Assembly (NCBI GenBank): GCA_018266255.1
Contig: JAFEAT010000007.1
Coordinates: 372,001-436,000, forward strand
Origin: Cyanobacteria bacterium SZAS-4
GTDB lineage: Bacteria; Cyanobacteriota; Vampirovibrionia; Obscuribacterales; Obscuribacteraceae
Reading direction: 5' to 3'
DNA length: 64,000 nucleotides
In this document: one piece after another, positions 7,778 to 16,353 of the stretch
Position numbering within the stretch: position 1 is the stretch's first letter
Layout of the letters: each line of letters opens with the position of its first letter
Program-made: the position numbers and the translations under genes
The notes under the pieces: generated by a model
The model's input: only the letters and a program-made list of their open reading frames with translations
Databases searched by the model: none
What the model was told of the DNA's origin: nothing

Positions 7778-8809
7778 GTGAGCAGTATGAAGAATGACAT
7801 CAAGAAGGTTGAAGTAAGCTGCAATAACTGCGGCTCTGCACAAACTGACTTAGTCACTACTGGCGTAGAACATGAGTATGACAACACGACGCGGGATGAA
7901 TTCAACGTGGTCAAGTGCAAGCATTGTAACTTGCACTATCTCAATCCTCGCCCTGACGTATCTGAATTAAACACGATCTATCCCAGCGAATATTACGCCT
8001 ATCACCTTCAGTCTAAAAATGTCGAGACTGAAAACCACAACTCGCTTCTCTATAAAGCTCGCAAATTCGTTTACCTGAATCGTCTCGAGAAGGCGATTTC
8101 GCACTGCGACAACAACAAACAGTTGAACATTCTGGATATCGGATGCGCCGACGGTCGAGCGCTCAACTGGTATCGCAAGATTCAGTCAATCACAGTCAAT
8201 ACGTTCGGAGTAGATTTTGATGAGCGTGCAGTTGAACGCGCCCGGGATGCTGGACACACCATTTATCAAGGACGTTTTGAGGACGTCGACATGCCAATCA
8301 ACTTTTTCGACATGGCAGTTGCCACTCATGTCATCGAGCATGTGGCAGATTCGAAAGCATTCGCCCGTCGCGCGTTTGAAGTGATCAAACCAGGCGGAAT
8401 ACTCTTACTCGAAACACCGAATATTGATTCACTCGATGCACAAATTTTTCGTCAGCACCACTGGGGCGGCTATCACTTCCCCAGGCACTGGATATTTTAC
8501 AGCCCTGACACCATTACCAAAGTCGCCAACGAGATTGGATTTGAGGTCATTGAAATCCGCTATCATCCCGCTCCTGCATTTTGGAACTGGTCGTTTCACT
8601 CAATCATGGCAGCAAACGCTCGATTCAAGCATTTAGCGGACTTTCTCTTTCCGCCAGCAGACTTTCAAAAGAACAACGTGAAAAATCTTTGTGCCGTGTC
8701 ACTCTTTACTCTCCTTGACGTAGTACAAAAGGCGACAACGGGAAAAACATCCAACATGTCGATTCTTCTGAGAAAGCCAAGCGGTTCTCCACGAGTTTTG
8801 GCTGACTGA
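7778..8809 (+). CDS. Class I SAM-dependent methyltransferase with N-terminal zinc ribbon
   Basis: A 343-residue methyltransferase. The N-terminus holds a CxxC pair (C15, C18) and a second pair (C47, C50) forming a zinc ribbon, with EHEYDNTT and LNPRPDVSEL between and after them. The SAM site is LDIGCADG (about 119-126), followed by the acidic end of strand 2 (FGVDFDERA) and ATHVIEHV. This architecture is common among sugar or cell-surface methyltransferases in glycan clusters. It is a clear paralog of the protein at 13130-14404, which faces it 4-5 kb away. GTG at 7778 is preferred because GAAGG ends seven bases upstream; TTG 7772 is too close and ATG 7787 too far. Substrate unknown. Confidence 0.8.
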   Translation: MSSMKNDIKKVEVSCNNCGSAQTDLVTTGVEHEYDNTTRDEFNVVKCKHCNLHYLNPRPDVSELNTIYPSEYYAYHLQSKNVETENHNSLLYKARKFVYLNRLEKAISHCDNNKQLNILDIGCADGRALNWYRKIQSITVNTFGVDFDERAVERARDAGHTIYQGRFEDVDMPINFFDMAVATHVIEHVADSKAFARRAFEVIKPGGILLLETPNIDSLDAQIFRQHHWGGYHFPRHWIFYSPDTITKVANEIGFEVIEIRYHPAPAFWNWSFHSIMAANARFKHLADFLFPPADFQKNNVKNLCAVSLFTLLDVVQKATTGKTSNMSILLRKPSGSPRVLAD

Positions 8810-9195
8810 CCACAAGGCGAGCAGAGGCAACGAGATGGAACGGATAGCCAGAACGATGCAGTGACTACATGAGCGCATGGGCGGATTAGGGTCAGCTTTG
8901 TTAACACAAATGCCCGCACAGATTACCAGCGCCCGATTCCAGCTCATTACCAGAGGTTAATGTGCATTTGGTTTAGAATGTCAAGCGGCGGGCATATATA
9001 TCTTAGTCAAGTACGGTTTCTGGTTTGCGTGGCTTTGCCCTAGCGTAATAGGGCCTACAGGGTGAATGGTCGGTCGGCTGGTTTATACACAGCAGACCTT
9101 TCCAACGCCCTTCCTTTTATTTCAGCCAACTCAGCATTGCATGTTGCAGATTACTCCTGTGTGATTGCTGCAGCTACGTCACCTTGAGTGTATTT
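8810..9195. other. Intergenic gap with one small hairpin
   Basis: A 386-base gap between convergent genes. It contains a perfect 6-bp stem, GCCCTA (9037-9042) and TAGGGC (9049-9054), with a six-base loop and no T tract. I see no inverted repeats that would delimit an insertion sequence around the transposase-like gene that follows, and no RNA gene. Confidence 0.4.
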
Positions 9196-10269
9196 CTAAG
9201 CAAAGCAAAACTGCAGATTCAAGGGAGAAACAAAAGTCTTCAAATCGACGCCAGCGGTCTTGCAGCACTGCTCGAACACGGCTCCTTTAGCCCATCTTAT
9301 GCGATCAATGAAGCACCAATAGGCAGCCAAATAGATCTGAATGTACCTCCTGCTTACACCATGAAAGAACTTTTTGATGAACCAAACAAACTGGCCTACA
9401 TGTGCCTGGGTTTGAGAATCAACCTGAGGTTGCTGTGCACGCAGGCGATCAGCAGATAGTACGACGCGATTGCCTGACACCAGTGTTGCAAGGTCAGTCA
9501 ATTCGAGAATAGATACCGTAGCGATCACAACTTTAGCTTCCAACCGGCTCAGTGCAACCAAGTCATCGATTGACCGCGGCTCACTCGATAACAGCCCATA
9601 AATTTGCCTCTCAGGGCATGGTGCCACAGGTGTGCTCGCTGCGTCGTCAGCAGACGCTATTGATTCTGTCACAAGATTCAATTCAGGTTTAAAAACCGAT
9701 ATTCTAGCGGCAAATTCTTCCTCGAGGTTAACGGCACTTTCCGAGTTGACTTCTTGAGCATGTTCCTGCTCGTTCACGGGATGCTTTTGTGCAGGAGTTT
9801 CCAAACTTCTCTTACAAATTGCCGCATTGAATTCGAACGATGAAACCAAAACACCATCGTTCCGCATGGCCTTCAACACAGCACCCCAAATCATGTTGAA
9901 AATGTGTAACGCTGACGCATACGCGATGTTGCACACTCGACTCAAAAGTCTTGCACTGCACGGTATTCCTCTTTCGCATAAACGTATTGCCACCAAATAT
10001 GGTCGCGCCATTCGCATCTTTCTAAAAATTGTTCCAGCAGTCAGTCTGAATTTTTTTCCACACCTTCCGCAATTGCCGATCCGATTCCCGAACTTAAGTT
10101 TCAACCGAGCACTGCCACAAAACTGACATCGCTTATTTGGACGAATGCGCCGCCAAATTTCGCTAAAACAAGCTTTCTCTGTAGGGTAGACGCGATCAAC
10201 GAAGTCTACTTCAGCCGCCACTATCAAGAAGTGGTTATCGACTTTAGGCTTTTCTTGTTGCGTTTTCAA
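9196..10269 (-). CDS. Transposase-derived protein: IS1595-like zinc ribbon + winged helix + IS1595-like C-terminus
   Basis: A 357-residue protein of unusual build. Residues 45-80 form a zinc ribbon (CQFC at 48-51, CGRC at 67-70) followed by LTAGTIFRKMRM, like the N-terminus of IS1595/ISXO2 transposases. Residues 141-215 are a variable acidic linker. Residues 220-272 fit a DprA-type winged helix (IYGLLSSEPRSIDDLV, then ILELTDLATLVSGNRVVLS). Residues 291-345 return to an ISXO2-like ending (FFHGVSRRYIQIYL). I cannot identify the DDE catalytic core between the two ends, so this looks like a domesticated DNA-binding protein rather than an active transposase. Start is TTG at 10267-10269 with a perfect AGGAGG five bases upstream. 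No terminal inverted repeats are visible. Regulation or DNA binding is inference. Confidence 0.65.
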   Translation of the reverse strand: MKTQQEKPKVDNHFLIVAAEVDFVDRVYPTEKACFSEIWRRIRPNKRCQFCGSARLKLKFGNRIGNCGRCGKKFRLTAGTIFRKMRMARPYLVAIRLCERGIPCSARLLSRVCNIAYASALHIFNMIWGAVLKAMRNDGVLVSSFEFNAAICKRSLETPAQKHPVNEQEHAQEVNSESAVNLEEEFAARISVFKPELNLVTESIASADDAASTPVAPCPERQIYGLLSSEPRSIDDLVALSRLEAKVVIATVSILELTDLATLVSGNRVVLSADRLRAQQPQVDSQTQAHVGQFVWFIKKFFHGVSRRYIQIYLAAYWCFIDRIRWAKGAVFEQCCKTAGVDLKTFVSPLNLQFCFA

Positions 10270-10689
10270 ATCAACCTCCTCTGACGCACCTAACCTTTAA
10301 ACGTCATTTGACGAAAAAAAGTTCAATGTTTTGAAAACTTTTCGAAGGTTTTTTGCAATCGGACCATCACTTTAAAACGCCGGACCGGGCAATGCCGGCA
10401 ACGAGTTTCAACCTGCGCTTAAACTGATATCGGGATACGAACCAAACGAATCGCTAAGGCGATATCGCCTTAAAATCCAGAGGATAGTGGATGAAACGCT
10501 ATGCAGAAGGCTCATTGTCAATCAGCAAGATTCTGCTCTGTACGACCAAGGCACCATTCGCAGTGCGCCAGCGAATACAAGTTTCGAATGGCGGTTTTGG
10601 CAAGTTAATTAAGTCAGGCAAGCGACAATGTGGGGTGTGCAAAACGTGCTATCGTCTCGTATCGATTGCGCGCCGGATTTCGAGGCAGT
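10270..10689. other. Divergent intergenic region with palindromes
   Basis: About 420 bases between divergent genes. It holds a 12-base inverted repeat CGTCATTTGACG (10303-10314) close to the transposase-like gene, and the GATATC pair listed separately. An 84-codon open frame (10491-10745, SD AGAGGA) exists but its protein is cysteine- and arginine-rich without recognisable features and it runs into the epimerase; I do not call it. Confidence 0.45.
10418..10475. repeat. GATATC-centred palindrome pair (35 bp apart)
   Basis: Cores at 10426-10431 and 10461-10466. The second copy is a perfect 18-bp palindrome, TAAGGCGATATCGCCTTA. This is the only pair in the window spaced 35 rather than 36 bp. 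It lies between divergent genes. Confidence 0.8.
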
Positions 10690-11604
10690 ATGAAAGCTTT
10701 TATAACAGGAGGTTCTGGGTTCATAGGCACTTTTGTCGCCCATAAGCTCTTGCAGAACAACGTTGAGGTGACAATCTTTGACAGACGGGAGCCGAATGCT
10801 GAATTAACTCATCTCTGCAATTGTATTCAGGGTGATCTGCTGGACTTAGAAAAGGTCAAGAACTCAATTGGCGGCCACGATGTCGTCTACCACCTTGCCG
10901 CGAATGCTGACATTTCAATGGGCGTAAAAGATACGGCACTCGATCTTCAACTGACAACCATCGCAACATACAACGTGCTTGAGTCCATGCGATTGAATAC
11001 GATCAGTTCGATCGTATTTCTATCAGGTTCGGGCGTCTATGGAGACGCCAGCGACACACAATGCGTCGAGACGGCTGGGCCACTTCTCCCCGTTAGTTTG
11101 TACGGCGCTAGTAAGCTCGCCGCCGAGGGCTTGATCAGCGCATTCTCAAATATGTTCAACATGAAAGCACTGATCTTTCGCCCAGCCAATATCGTTGGGG
11201 GCGGACAGACGCACGGAGTATTGTTCGATTTCATTCAAAAACTCAAGCGTGACTGTCATCGCCTTGAAATTTTAGGCGACGGGAATCAAACAAAATCCTA
11301 CTTGTATATCGATGATCTTTACGATGCAATTACTATAGCCTTAGACACACAACAAGAGGCAGTCTCAGTCATCAACGTCGCTTCCGCTGACACCGTAGAC
11401 GTAAATTGGATTGCGGCAAGAGTGATTGAATTCATGAAACTGTCAGAGGTCCAAATCACTCACACCAAAGGAAAAGTTGGCTGGGTCGGAGATGTGCCCA
11501 CCGTTAGGCTGAACACATCGAAACTGAGACAGCTTGGTTGGGTCCCTCAATATTCTTCCAAAGAAGCAATTGACAAGGCGCTAACAGAAATCCTTGGTGT
11601 CTAA
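10690..11604 (+). CDS. NAD-dependent epimerase/dehydratase (extended SDR)
   Basis: A 304-residue extended short-chain dehydrogenase of the sugar-nucleotide epimerase type. It shows the Rossmann motif GGSGFIG (7-13), the NAD-binding HLAANAD (68-74), the catalytic serine region SGSGVYG (112-118) and the YxxxK pair YGASK (Y138, K142), then RPANIVGGG and a C-terminal substrate half. Likely substrates are UDP- or GDP-sugars; UDP-glucose/galactose 4-epimerase-like is the nearest type. ATG at 10690 begins exactly where the family begins and has GAGG four bases upstream. A 20-codon upstream extension is possible but unlike the family. The GT2 and methyltransferases nearby support a glycan role. Confidence 0.85.
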   Translation: MKAFITGGSGFIGTFVAHKLLQNNVEVTIFDRREPNAELTHLCNCIQGDLLDLEKVKNSIGGHDVVYHLAANADISMGVKDTALDLQLTTIATYNVLESMRLNTISSIVFLSGSGVYGDASDTQCVETAGPLLPVSLYGASKLAAEGLISAFSNMFNMKALIFRPANIVGGGQTHGVLFDFIQKLKRDCHRLEILGDGNQTKSYLYIDDLYDAITIALDTQQEAVSVINVASADTVDVNWIAARVIEFMKLSEVQITHTKGKVGWVGDVPTVRLNTSKLRQLGWVPQYSSKEAIDKALTEILGV

Positions 11605-11665
11605 CGAGAAGGGCAATCGAGATGGCTAATCGTGATAGCTAATCGAGATCGGGAACGAAACGCTA
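11605..11665. repeat. Degenerate tandem repeat at gene ends (about 12-13 bp)
   Basis: Starting directly after the TAA of the epimerase, variants of GCTAATCGAGAT recur four to five times (for example 11623-11635, 11637-11648 and 11658-11666), ending at the stop of the convergent TPR gene. Several units contain TAA. Confidence 0.6.
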
Positions 11666-11671
11666 ATCGAT

Positions 11672-12340
11672 TTAGTCCTTTCGCATCAACATTTCGCCTT
11701 CTTCTGGCGGCGGAAGGGCTTTCCAACTACCTGAAATGAGTCCCACAGCTTTAGCATTTAAATCTTCGGCTTCAGCAGCTCGACGTGTCGATTGCATAAG
11801 ACTAGCTAGATTCTTCATCAACTTGATAGTGTCAGGATGATCTTCACCTAAAGCCTTTTGCCTGATCTTCAATGCCTTCTTGTAAACAGGCTCTGCTTCC
11901 CTGTATTTGCCCTGCATGTGATAGAGCGTTGCCAAATTGTGCAGTCCGGTGGCGACATCAGCATGATTTTCGCCCAACTTGTCTTCGTATATTTGAACGA
12001 ATCTGAGTGTCAGAGGTTCGGCTAAATTAAATCGCCCTTGTATGTAATAGAATTTTGCCAAGTTGTTCAAACTCGCCGCCACCGCCAAATGTTCCGCGCC
12101 TAAAACTTGGGTTCTTAAATGAACGGACTGCTTGTAAAACAACTCCGCTATGACAATCTTCGACTGACGTGTCATTATGTCCGCAAGACAATCGACGGTG
12201 AATGCCACTCGCAAATCATCTGTAGCCATGTTCCTGGTCTCTTCGAGCGCTGCCAACCACATGGATTCTGCATCTGCAAGATGTCCTTGTTGATACGAGG
12301 TCTCAGCCTGCTTACTCAAGGTTTCCCATTTCATCGTCAT
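11672..12340 (-). CDS. Kinesin-light-chain-like TPR protein
   Basis: A 222-residue cytoplasmic protein of tetratricopeptide repeats, about 42 residues apart, of the kinesin-light-chain type: AEHLAVAASLNNLAKFYYIQGRFNLAEPL, GENHADVATGLHNLATLYHMQGKYREAEPV and GEDHPDTIKLMKNLASLM share the same spacing. Such repeats make protein-protein contacts; no enzymatic domain is present. Start is at 12340, with a second ATG two codons later. It is convergent with the epimerase and divergent from the GT2 gene. Partner unknown. Confidence 0.75.
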   Translation of the reverse strand: MTMKWETLSKQAETSYQQGHLADAESMWLAALEETRNMATDDLRVAFTVDCLADIMTRQSKIVIAELFYKQSVHLRTQVLGAEHLAVAASLNNLAKFYYIQGRFNLAEPLTLRFVQIYEDKLGENHADVATGLHNLATLYHMQGKYREAEPVYKKALKIRQKALGEDHPDTIKLMKNLASLMQSTRRAAEAEDLNAKAVGLISGSWKALPPPEEGEMLMRKD

Positions 12341-12435
12341 ATCCGCACCGCCAATTGGTAATAGGAATGTCCTGCTTCATATATTTTACTTCTAATTGTT
12401 ATCTATGATGAAACGCAAAAGCTCGGTTTTTGAAA

Positions 12436-13104
12436 ATGCTAAATAATGTCGCACTGTCTGTGGTGATGATTACACTTAATGAGCAAGATGCGATAGGTTC
12501 TGTGGTTCAAAAAATTAGAGAAGTAGTCGAGCCGGGCGAAATTCTGATCGTCGATAGCAGCAACGACAAAACTGCAGAAATTGCCACAGCGCTTGGATGT
12601 CGAGTTATCCGACAACATCCGCCGCAAGGCTATGGACCGGCGTTGGGTCTGGCGCTAAAAGAGGCGGTTGGAGATATCATCGTCACAATGGACTGCGACG
12701 ACACCTACCCGACACAAGCCATCGTCGAGTTAATGGATCTTGTCGAAGCCGGTTATGAAATCGTCTCGGCATCTCGATTGGTCACTCGACCTAGAGCTAT
12801 GCCAGCTTCGAACTACATAGCCAACGTAATTTTCGCTCGTCTAGCCGGTATCATATGCGGTGTCAAAACGACTGATGTACACACAGGGATGCGAGCCTAC
12901 CGGAAATCTCTCATCCACGAGTTTGAATTTGACCCGCACGGAATGGCTCTACCGGTCGAGCTTTTAGTTGGTCCAGTATCACAAGGGTACAAATATAAAG
13001 AGATTGGCATTGAATACTTTGAACGCACAGGTCAATCAAAGCTGCAGCCAGTTCCCGGAACTTGCTGGACACTTAAGCGATTGTGGAAGTGGCGGCGTCG
13101 TTAA
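12436..13104 (+). CDS. Family 2 glycosyltransferase (dolichol-phosphate-mannose-synthase-like)
   Basis: A 222-residue GT-A fold enzyme. It opens with SVVMITLNEQDAIG, has IVDSSNDKT, the polyprenyl-transferase-like HPPQGYGPAL segment and the metal site MDCDDTYP (D86-D89). There are no C-terminal transmembrane helices, so it resembles soluble DPM1-type enzymes that move a sugar from a nucleotide donor to a polyprenyl phosphate or similar acceptor. ATG at 12436 is preferred over TTG 12430; neither has a good ribosome site. It is convergent with the methyltransferase at 13130. Acceptor unknown. Confidence 0.8.
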   Translation: MLNNVALSVVMITLNEQDAIGSVVQKIREVVEPGEILIVDSSNDKTAEIATALGCRVIRQHPPQGYGPALGLALKEAVGDIIVTMDCDDTYPTQAIVELMDLVEAGYEIVSASRLVTRPRAMPASNYIANVIFARLAGIICGVKTTDVHTGMRAYRKSLIHEFEFDPHGMALPVELLVGPVSQGYKYKEIGIEYFERTGQSKLQPVPGTCWTLKRLWKWRRR

Positions 13105-13129
13105 CCTTCACGCTCATTTCCCTTCTCGA

Positions 13130-14404
13130 TTAGAGATCAGCGTGCTCAGTCTTTTTAAACGCCATAATCATATTGGACGTTTCGCCGGTAGCCTTTTTGA
13201 TTATGACGTCAATTACACAGAAGAAACAAATCCGCACAAAGTTAGCAAACGTGTCCTTTTGAAAATCAATTGGCGGCAACAAGATATCAACAAACTTGCG
13301 CGAGCGAGGAAACTTTTCTATTAACATCGAATGGAATGTCCAAAACCAAAAAATTGCGTTCGGTACAAAATCAGTGAAAACAGGCTCAAATCCAGCGGAA
13401 GCTGCAAGCTTCGTCAAAGTTTCACGCGAAAAGAAAAACCAGTGCCTCGGAAAATGATAAGCCCCCCAATGTCTCGCTCGAAACCACGTCGCATCCATCG
13501 AGCCAATGTTCGGAGTCTCAAGCCACAAAATACCATCTGCGCGCAGAACATGGTGGACCTTAAGTAGAAACTGACGTGGATCTGCAACATGCTCGATCAC
13601 ATGCGTCGCAGTCACTAAATCGAACAAATTGCTCGGCAATTCTGCTTTTTCGAACGAGCCCTCGTAGACCGTATGTCCGTTACTTCGAGCCAACTCCAAC
13701 GCAACAAGATTGAAATCTACTCCGTAGGTTTTTACGCCCGGATGCCGCGCGTAAAGGTCCAGAGTGTGTCCATCTCCGCACCCGATATCTAAAACTGACC
13801 AACGTGGTGGATGCGCTCCGCGTCCAGGGGATCTGTTTCCAGTTGACCCGCTTTCAGTTGATCCGCTTCCGGTTGCTCCGCTTCCGGTTGATCTGGTTCC
13901 CGTTGATCCGCCTCCAGCTAACTTGCCTTCAGCCGATTCGTTTTCATGTTCACACAACGACAATGACTTCCTGATTTTGGCTTGGAAACCCTTGTACCGG
14001 AGCTGGTGCAAAATCGAGTTTGGATTAGCTTGATCGCGCAGAGCCTTCTGATTGTAGGAATAATAATTGACCGGATAAATCGTGGACAACTCACTGACAT
14101 CAGGTCTTGGATTCAAATAAATCAGTCCGCACTTAGTGCAACGGACCACATTGAAATCATCTGCAGTTGTGTTGTCGTACTCATGCTCTCGCCCTGTTGT
14201 TACGAGTTCGTAGTCATCTGCGTTGCACAAGTTGCAACGAGTCGAAACCTTAGTGATACCAGATTTAGTACTAATCGAAAGATCTCCTGCGAATGAATGA
14301 ATGAATGAATGAATGAAGCGATGGAGTATGAAGTGCGGACTACTTATCTCTTGCGGAATGTTTGTCAAGCAGCCGAGTTCGCATCTCCAAATATTCGACG
14401 ACAC
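13130..14404 (-). CDS. Class I SAM-dependent methyltransferase with zinc ribbon and repeat linker; start uncertain
   Basis: A paralog of the 7778 methyltransferase: TRCNLCN and VVRCTKCGL zinc-ribbon pairs, EHEYDNTT, LNPRPDVSEL, then the SAM motif LDIGCGDG and ATHVIEHV. Between ribbon and SAM domain it has an added glycine/serine/threonine linker (GSTGTRSTGSG-like) encoded by 15-bp repeats at about 13837-13920. The longest frame starts ATG 14404, overlapping the upstream GH15 gene by 65 bases and running through a (GAAT)6 tract at 14291-14317. Homology to the paralog begins only near 14260. An AGGAGAT site at about 14279-14285 stands eight bases before ATT at 14273-14275, so a rare ATT start is possible. 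C-terminus matches the paralog (FQKDTFANFV). Substrate unknown; glycan methylation is likely. Confidence 0.75.
   Translation of the reverse strand: MSSNIWRCELGCLTNIPQEISSPHFILHRFIHSFIHSFAGDLSISTKSGITKVSTRCNLCNADDYELVTTGREHEYDNTTADDFNVVRCTKCGLIYLNPRPDVSELSTIYPVNYYSYNQKALRDQANPNSILHQLRYKGFQAKIRKSLSLCEHENESAEGKLAGGGSTGTRSTGSGATGSGSTESGSTGNRSPGRGAHPPRWSVLDIGCGDGHTLDLYARHPGVKTYGVDFNLVALELARSNGHTVYEGSFEKAELPSNLFDLVTATHVIEHVADPRQFLLKVHHVLRADGILWLETPNIGSMDATWFRARHWGAYHFPRHWFFFSRETLTKLAASAGFEPVFTDFVPNAIFWFWTFHSMLIEKFPRSRKFVDILLPPIDFQKDTFANFVRICFFCVIDVIIKKATGETSNMIMAFKKTEHADL
14291..14317. repeat. Tetranucleotide microsatellite (GAAT)6
   Basis: Six perfect GAAT units plus GAA, read as ATTC on the minus strand. 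The tract lies at the 5-prime end of the methyltransferase, either inside its first codons or just before its ribosome site. A four-base unit could shift the frame if units are gained or lost. Confidence 0.85.
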
Positions 14405-16322
14405 ACATTACAAACGATGCATGACTCCACGTCAAAGGTGATACCGAAAGTGGTGCGTCGCAATACGGATCAACTTGCTCAGCCAAAACCCCTGACGGCA
14501 AAGCATGGTCGGAAACCCAGACCAATAGCTCAAGGGCCCGATCAAGGTCAGCAAGCGTTTTGGCAGCGGCAATGTAATATTGCGCCAACCATAAGGTGCA
14601 GACAAACCAGGGATTGCCAGGAACATTTTCAATATCCTTTGAAACTTGTTGATAATAATCATTTTCGTAACGGGCCAATCCGCCAACCGACGTTTTCACC
14701 CACAGGCGCTCTCTAATAGCAGTCAAGGTCTGCGTCACCATAGGATCGTCGACAGGCAAAGCGCCAAACGCAAATACACCATACATCGAAGCATCCAAGG
14801 TCATGTCCAGGTCATAACCAGTCGAAGTTCTCGTTGCCATACGACAAAATCGTTTCGCTTTGCCATTCCAAAGATATTTGGTCATTCCCGCTTTAATTTC
14901 ATTCAGAGCGACTTGATAGGTCTGCTCCTGCTCAAATTCGCCGAATGCATGTGCAAAATTAGCCGCCGCTTGCAGCCCTCCAACAACGGCTCCGACCGTA
15001 AATAAATGGACTCCATGCCGTTCTTCCCACAAGTCGTACGAGGGAAGAGGCAAATGTGTTTCCGGATCTCTATGTTGAACCATAAAGTCTCCAGCATTTG
15101 AGATCAGGCGTCGATACAGCGGACGAATAAATTCGACGTCTCGAAATTTTGCAAAGTATTCCCACAAAACCCACAGAACAAGTGCGGTTTCATCCTCTTG
15201 AATGGGCAAGTCGGACTTTCCATCTCGAACCCACGGATGCCAGCTTGACGCTAATGTTTTGTCGGGATTGTATTTGTGCAAGAAATATCCATCTTCACCA
15301 ATCAGATCCAGGCAAAACTTGAAAAATGCGTGTCCAACTTCACGATAACCGGCTTTCACTAAGGCGTAGGTTACAAGGGAGCCATCTCGCGGCCACATGT
15401 ACGAGTACGTATCGCGGGCGAACTGCGCGATATCTTGATCGTTTGCAGCAATGATGGCACCGTGGTCATCAATTTGAGTTCGGATAATAAGAAGGCTTTG
15501 CTTATAGAGATTCACAACTTTGTCTGGAAGATCTTGAAAGTCTAACTGCTCTTTATTCACCCAGAGCTTCCAGTAATTCTCAGTGCGCTGCAAAAGTTTG
15601 CCTGGCGATCGCTCGCTAACAATGCGATTCAATTTCACAACTTTCTCGTACGCAAAACCAAAACAAATCCAATAATGTACAGATGTCGAACCACTCGCTG
15701 GCACATCCAGGTTCAGTCCCACCGTCGAATCAACTGACCCCTGAGCGATCGCGTTACCACTGAGGGTGCCATCTTCTGCGTCCCGCCAAGTTCCTTCGGC
15801 ACCTTGCATTTCTTTCTGTCCGACTGCCCATTGATCTAGCGCCGACTTGTTATCATCTCCGCCATTGATCAAAAAATACCGGCTACCTTTATAGTGAATA
15901 ACAGACTGTGTGCGAGGATCGTAGAATGCAGTATCACCAACTTCATTTTCGTAGATGTGAAAGTCATGGTGAAAGAACAATCTTACTTTGCGATCTTCCC
16001 CTCGCAAGTCCCTGACAGTAACCTGGCGGAGAAAAACGTAGAGAAAAAATTCAACAGCGTCGTGGACTGTCAGTTCAAGACCCAGCTTGTCATTGGTTAG
16101 AAGAACATCTGTGACTAAAGTTTCAGCAACATATTTCCGTTGCATTTTCCAGTCCGAACCGACCCACGAGAATTGTCCATCTACCCAAACACCAAATCTG
16201 TTCACGTGACCGACAGTTTGATTTTCTTTGCCGACGAATGGGAAATAGATGTCGCGAAGATTATAGTCGGAGTCGAAGTTCACTAGCACTGTGCCGTTTC
16301 CAACTGGCAAATCTCTCGGCAT
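14340..16322 (-). CDS. Glycoside hydrolase family 15 (glucoamylase-like)
   Basis: A 660-residue GH15 protein with the usual N-terminal beta-sandwich and C-terminal (alpha/alpha)6 barrel. Motifs seen are YSYMWPRDGS (307-316), IQEDETALVLW (about 384-394), the general-acid region LWEERHG (about 431-437), the catalytic-base region LAEQVDPY near 614, and LTWSHASF near 630. Family members release glucose from alpha-glucans or hydrolyse trehalose and dextrans. No signal peptide is present, so it probably acts on an internal polymer such as glycogen. Its stop lies inside the longest frame of the downstream methyltransferase. It follows a 13-bp tandem array that separates it from hemY upstream. Confidence 0.9.
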   Translation of the reverse strand: MPRDLPVGNGTVLVNFDSDYNLRDIYFPFVGKENQTVGHVNRFGVWVDGQFSWVGSDWKMQRKYVAETLVTDVLLTNDKLGLELTVHDAVEFFLYVFLRQVTVRDLRGEDRKVRLFFHHDFHIYENEVGDTAFYDPRTQSVIHYKGSRYFLINGGDDNKSALDQWAVGQKEMQGAEGTWRDAEDGTLSGNAIAQGSVDSTVGLNLDVPASGSTSVHYWICFGFAYEKVVKLNRIVSERSPGKLLQRTENYWKLWVNKEQLDFQDLPDKVVNLYKQSLLIIRTQIDDHGAIIAANDQDIAQFARDTYSYMWPRDGSLVTYALVKAGYREVGHAFFKFCLDLIGEDGYFLHKYNPDKTLASSWHPWVRDGKSDLPIQEDETALVLWVLWEYFAKFRDVEFIRPLYRRLISNAGDFMVQHRDPETHLPLPSYDLWEERHGVHLFTVGAVVGGLQAAANFAHAFGEFEQEQTYQVALNEIKAGMTKYLWNGKAKRFCRMATRTSTGYDLDMTLDASMYGVFAFGALPVDDPMVTQTLTAIRERLWVKTSVGGLARYENDYYQQVSKDIENVPGNPWFVCTLWLAQYYIAAAKTLADLDRALELLVWVSDHALPSGVLAEQVDPYCDAPLSVSPLTWSHASFVMCVVEYLEMRTRLLDKHSARDK

Positions 16323-16353
16323 ATGTCTCCTTCATCGAAACTTCGGTGCAATC

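Noticed and set aside
9037..9054. Hairpin as an insertion-sequence end
   Set aside because: No matching inverted repeat was found on the other side of the transposase-like gene and no target duplication is visible.
9184..9459. 91-codon plus-strand frame over the transposase-like gene
   Set aside because: It is an antisense shadow of the C-terminal coding region of the minus-strand gene.
10491..10745. 84-codon open frame before the epimerase
   Set aside because: It has a ribosome-site-like AGAGGA, but its product is arginine/cysteine-rich without a fold and overlaps the epimerase start in another frame.
15600..15760. GCGATCGC (cyanobacterial HIP1-like) octamers
   Set aside because: A few copies occur, near the chance level for this length; no enrichment is visible.
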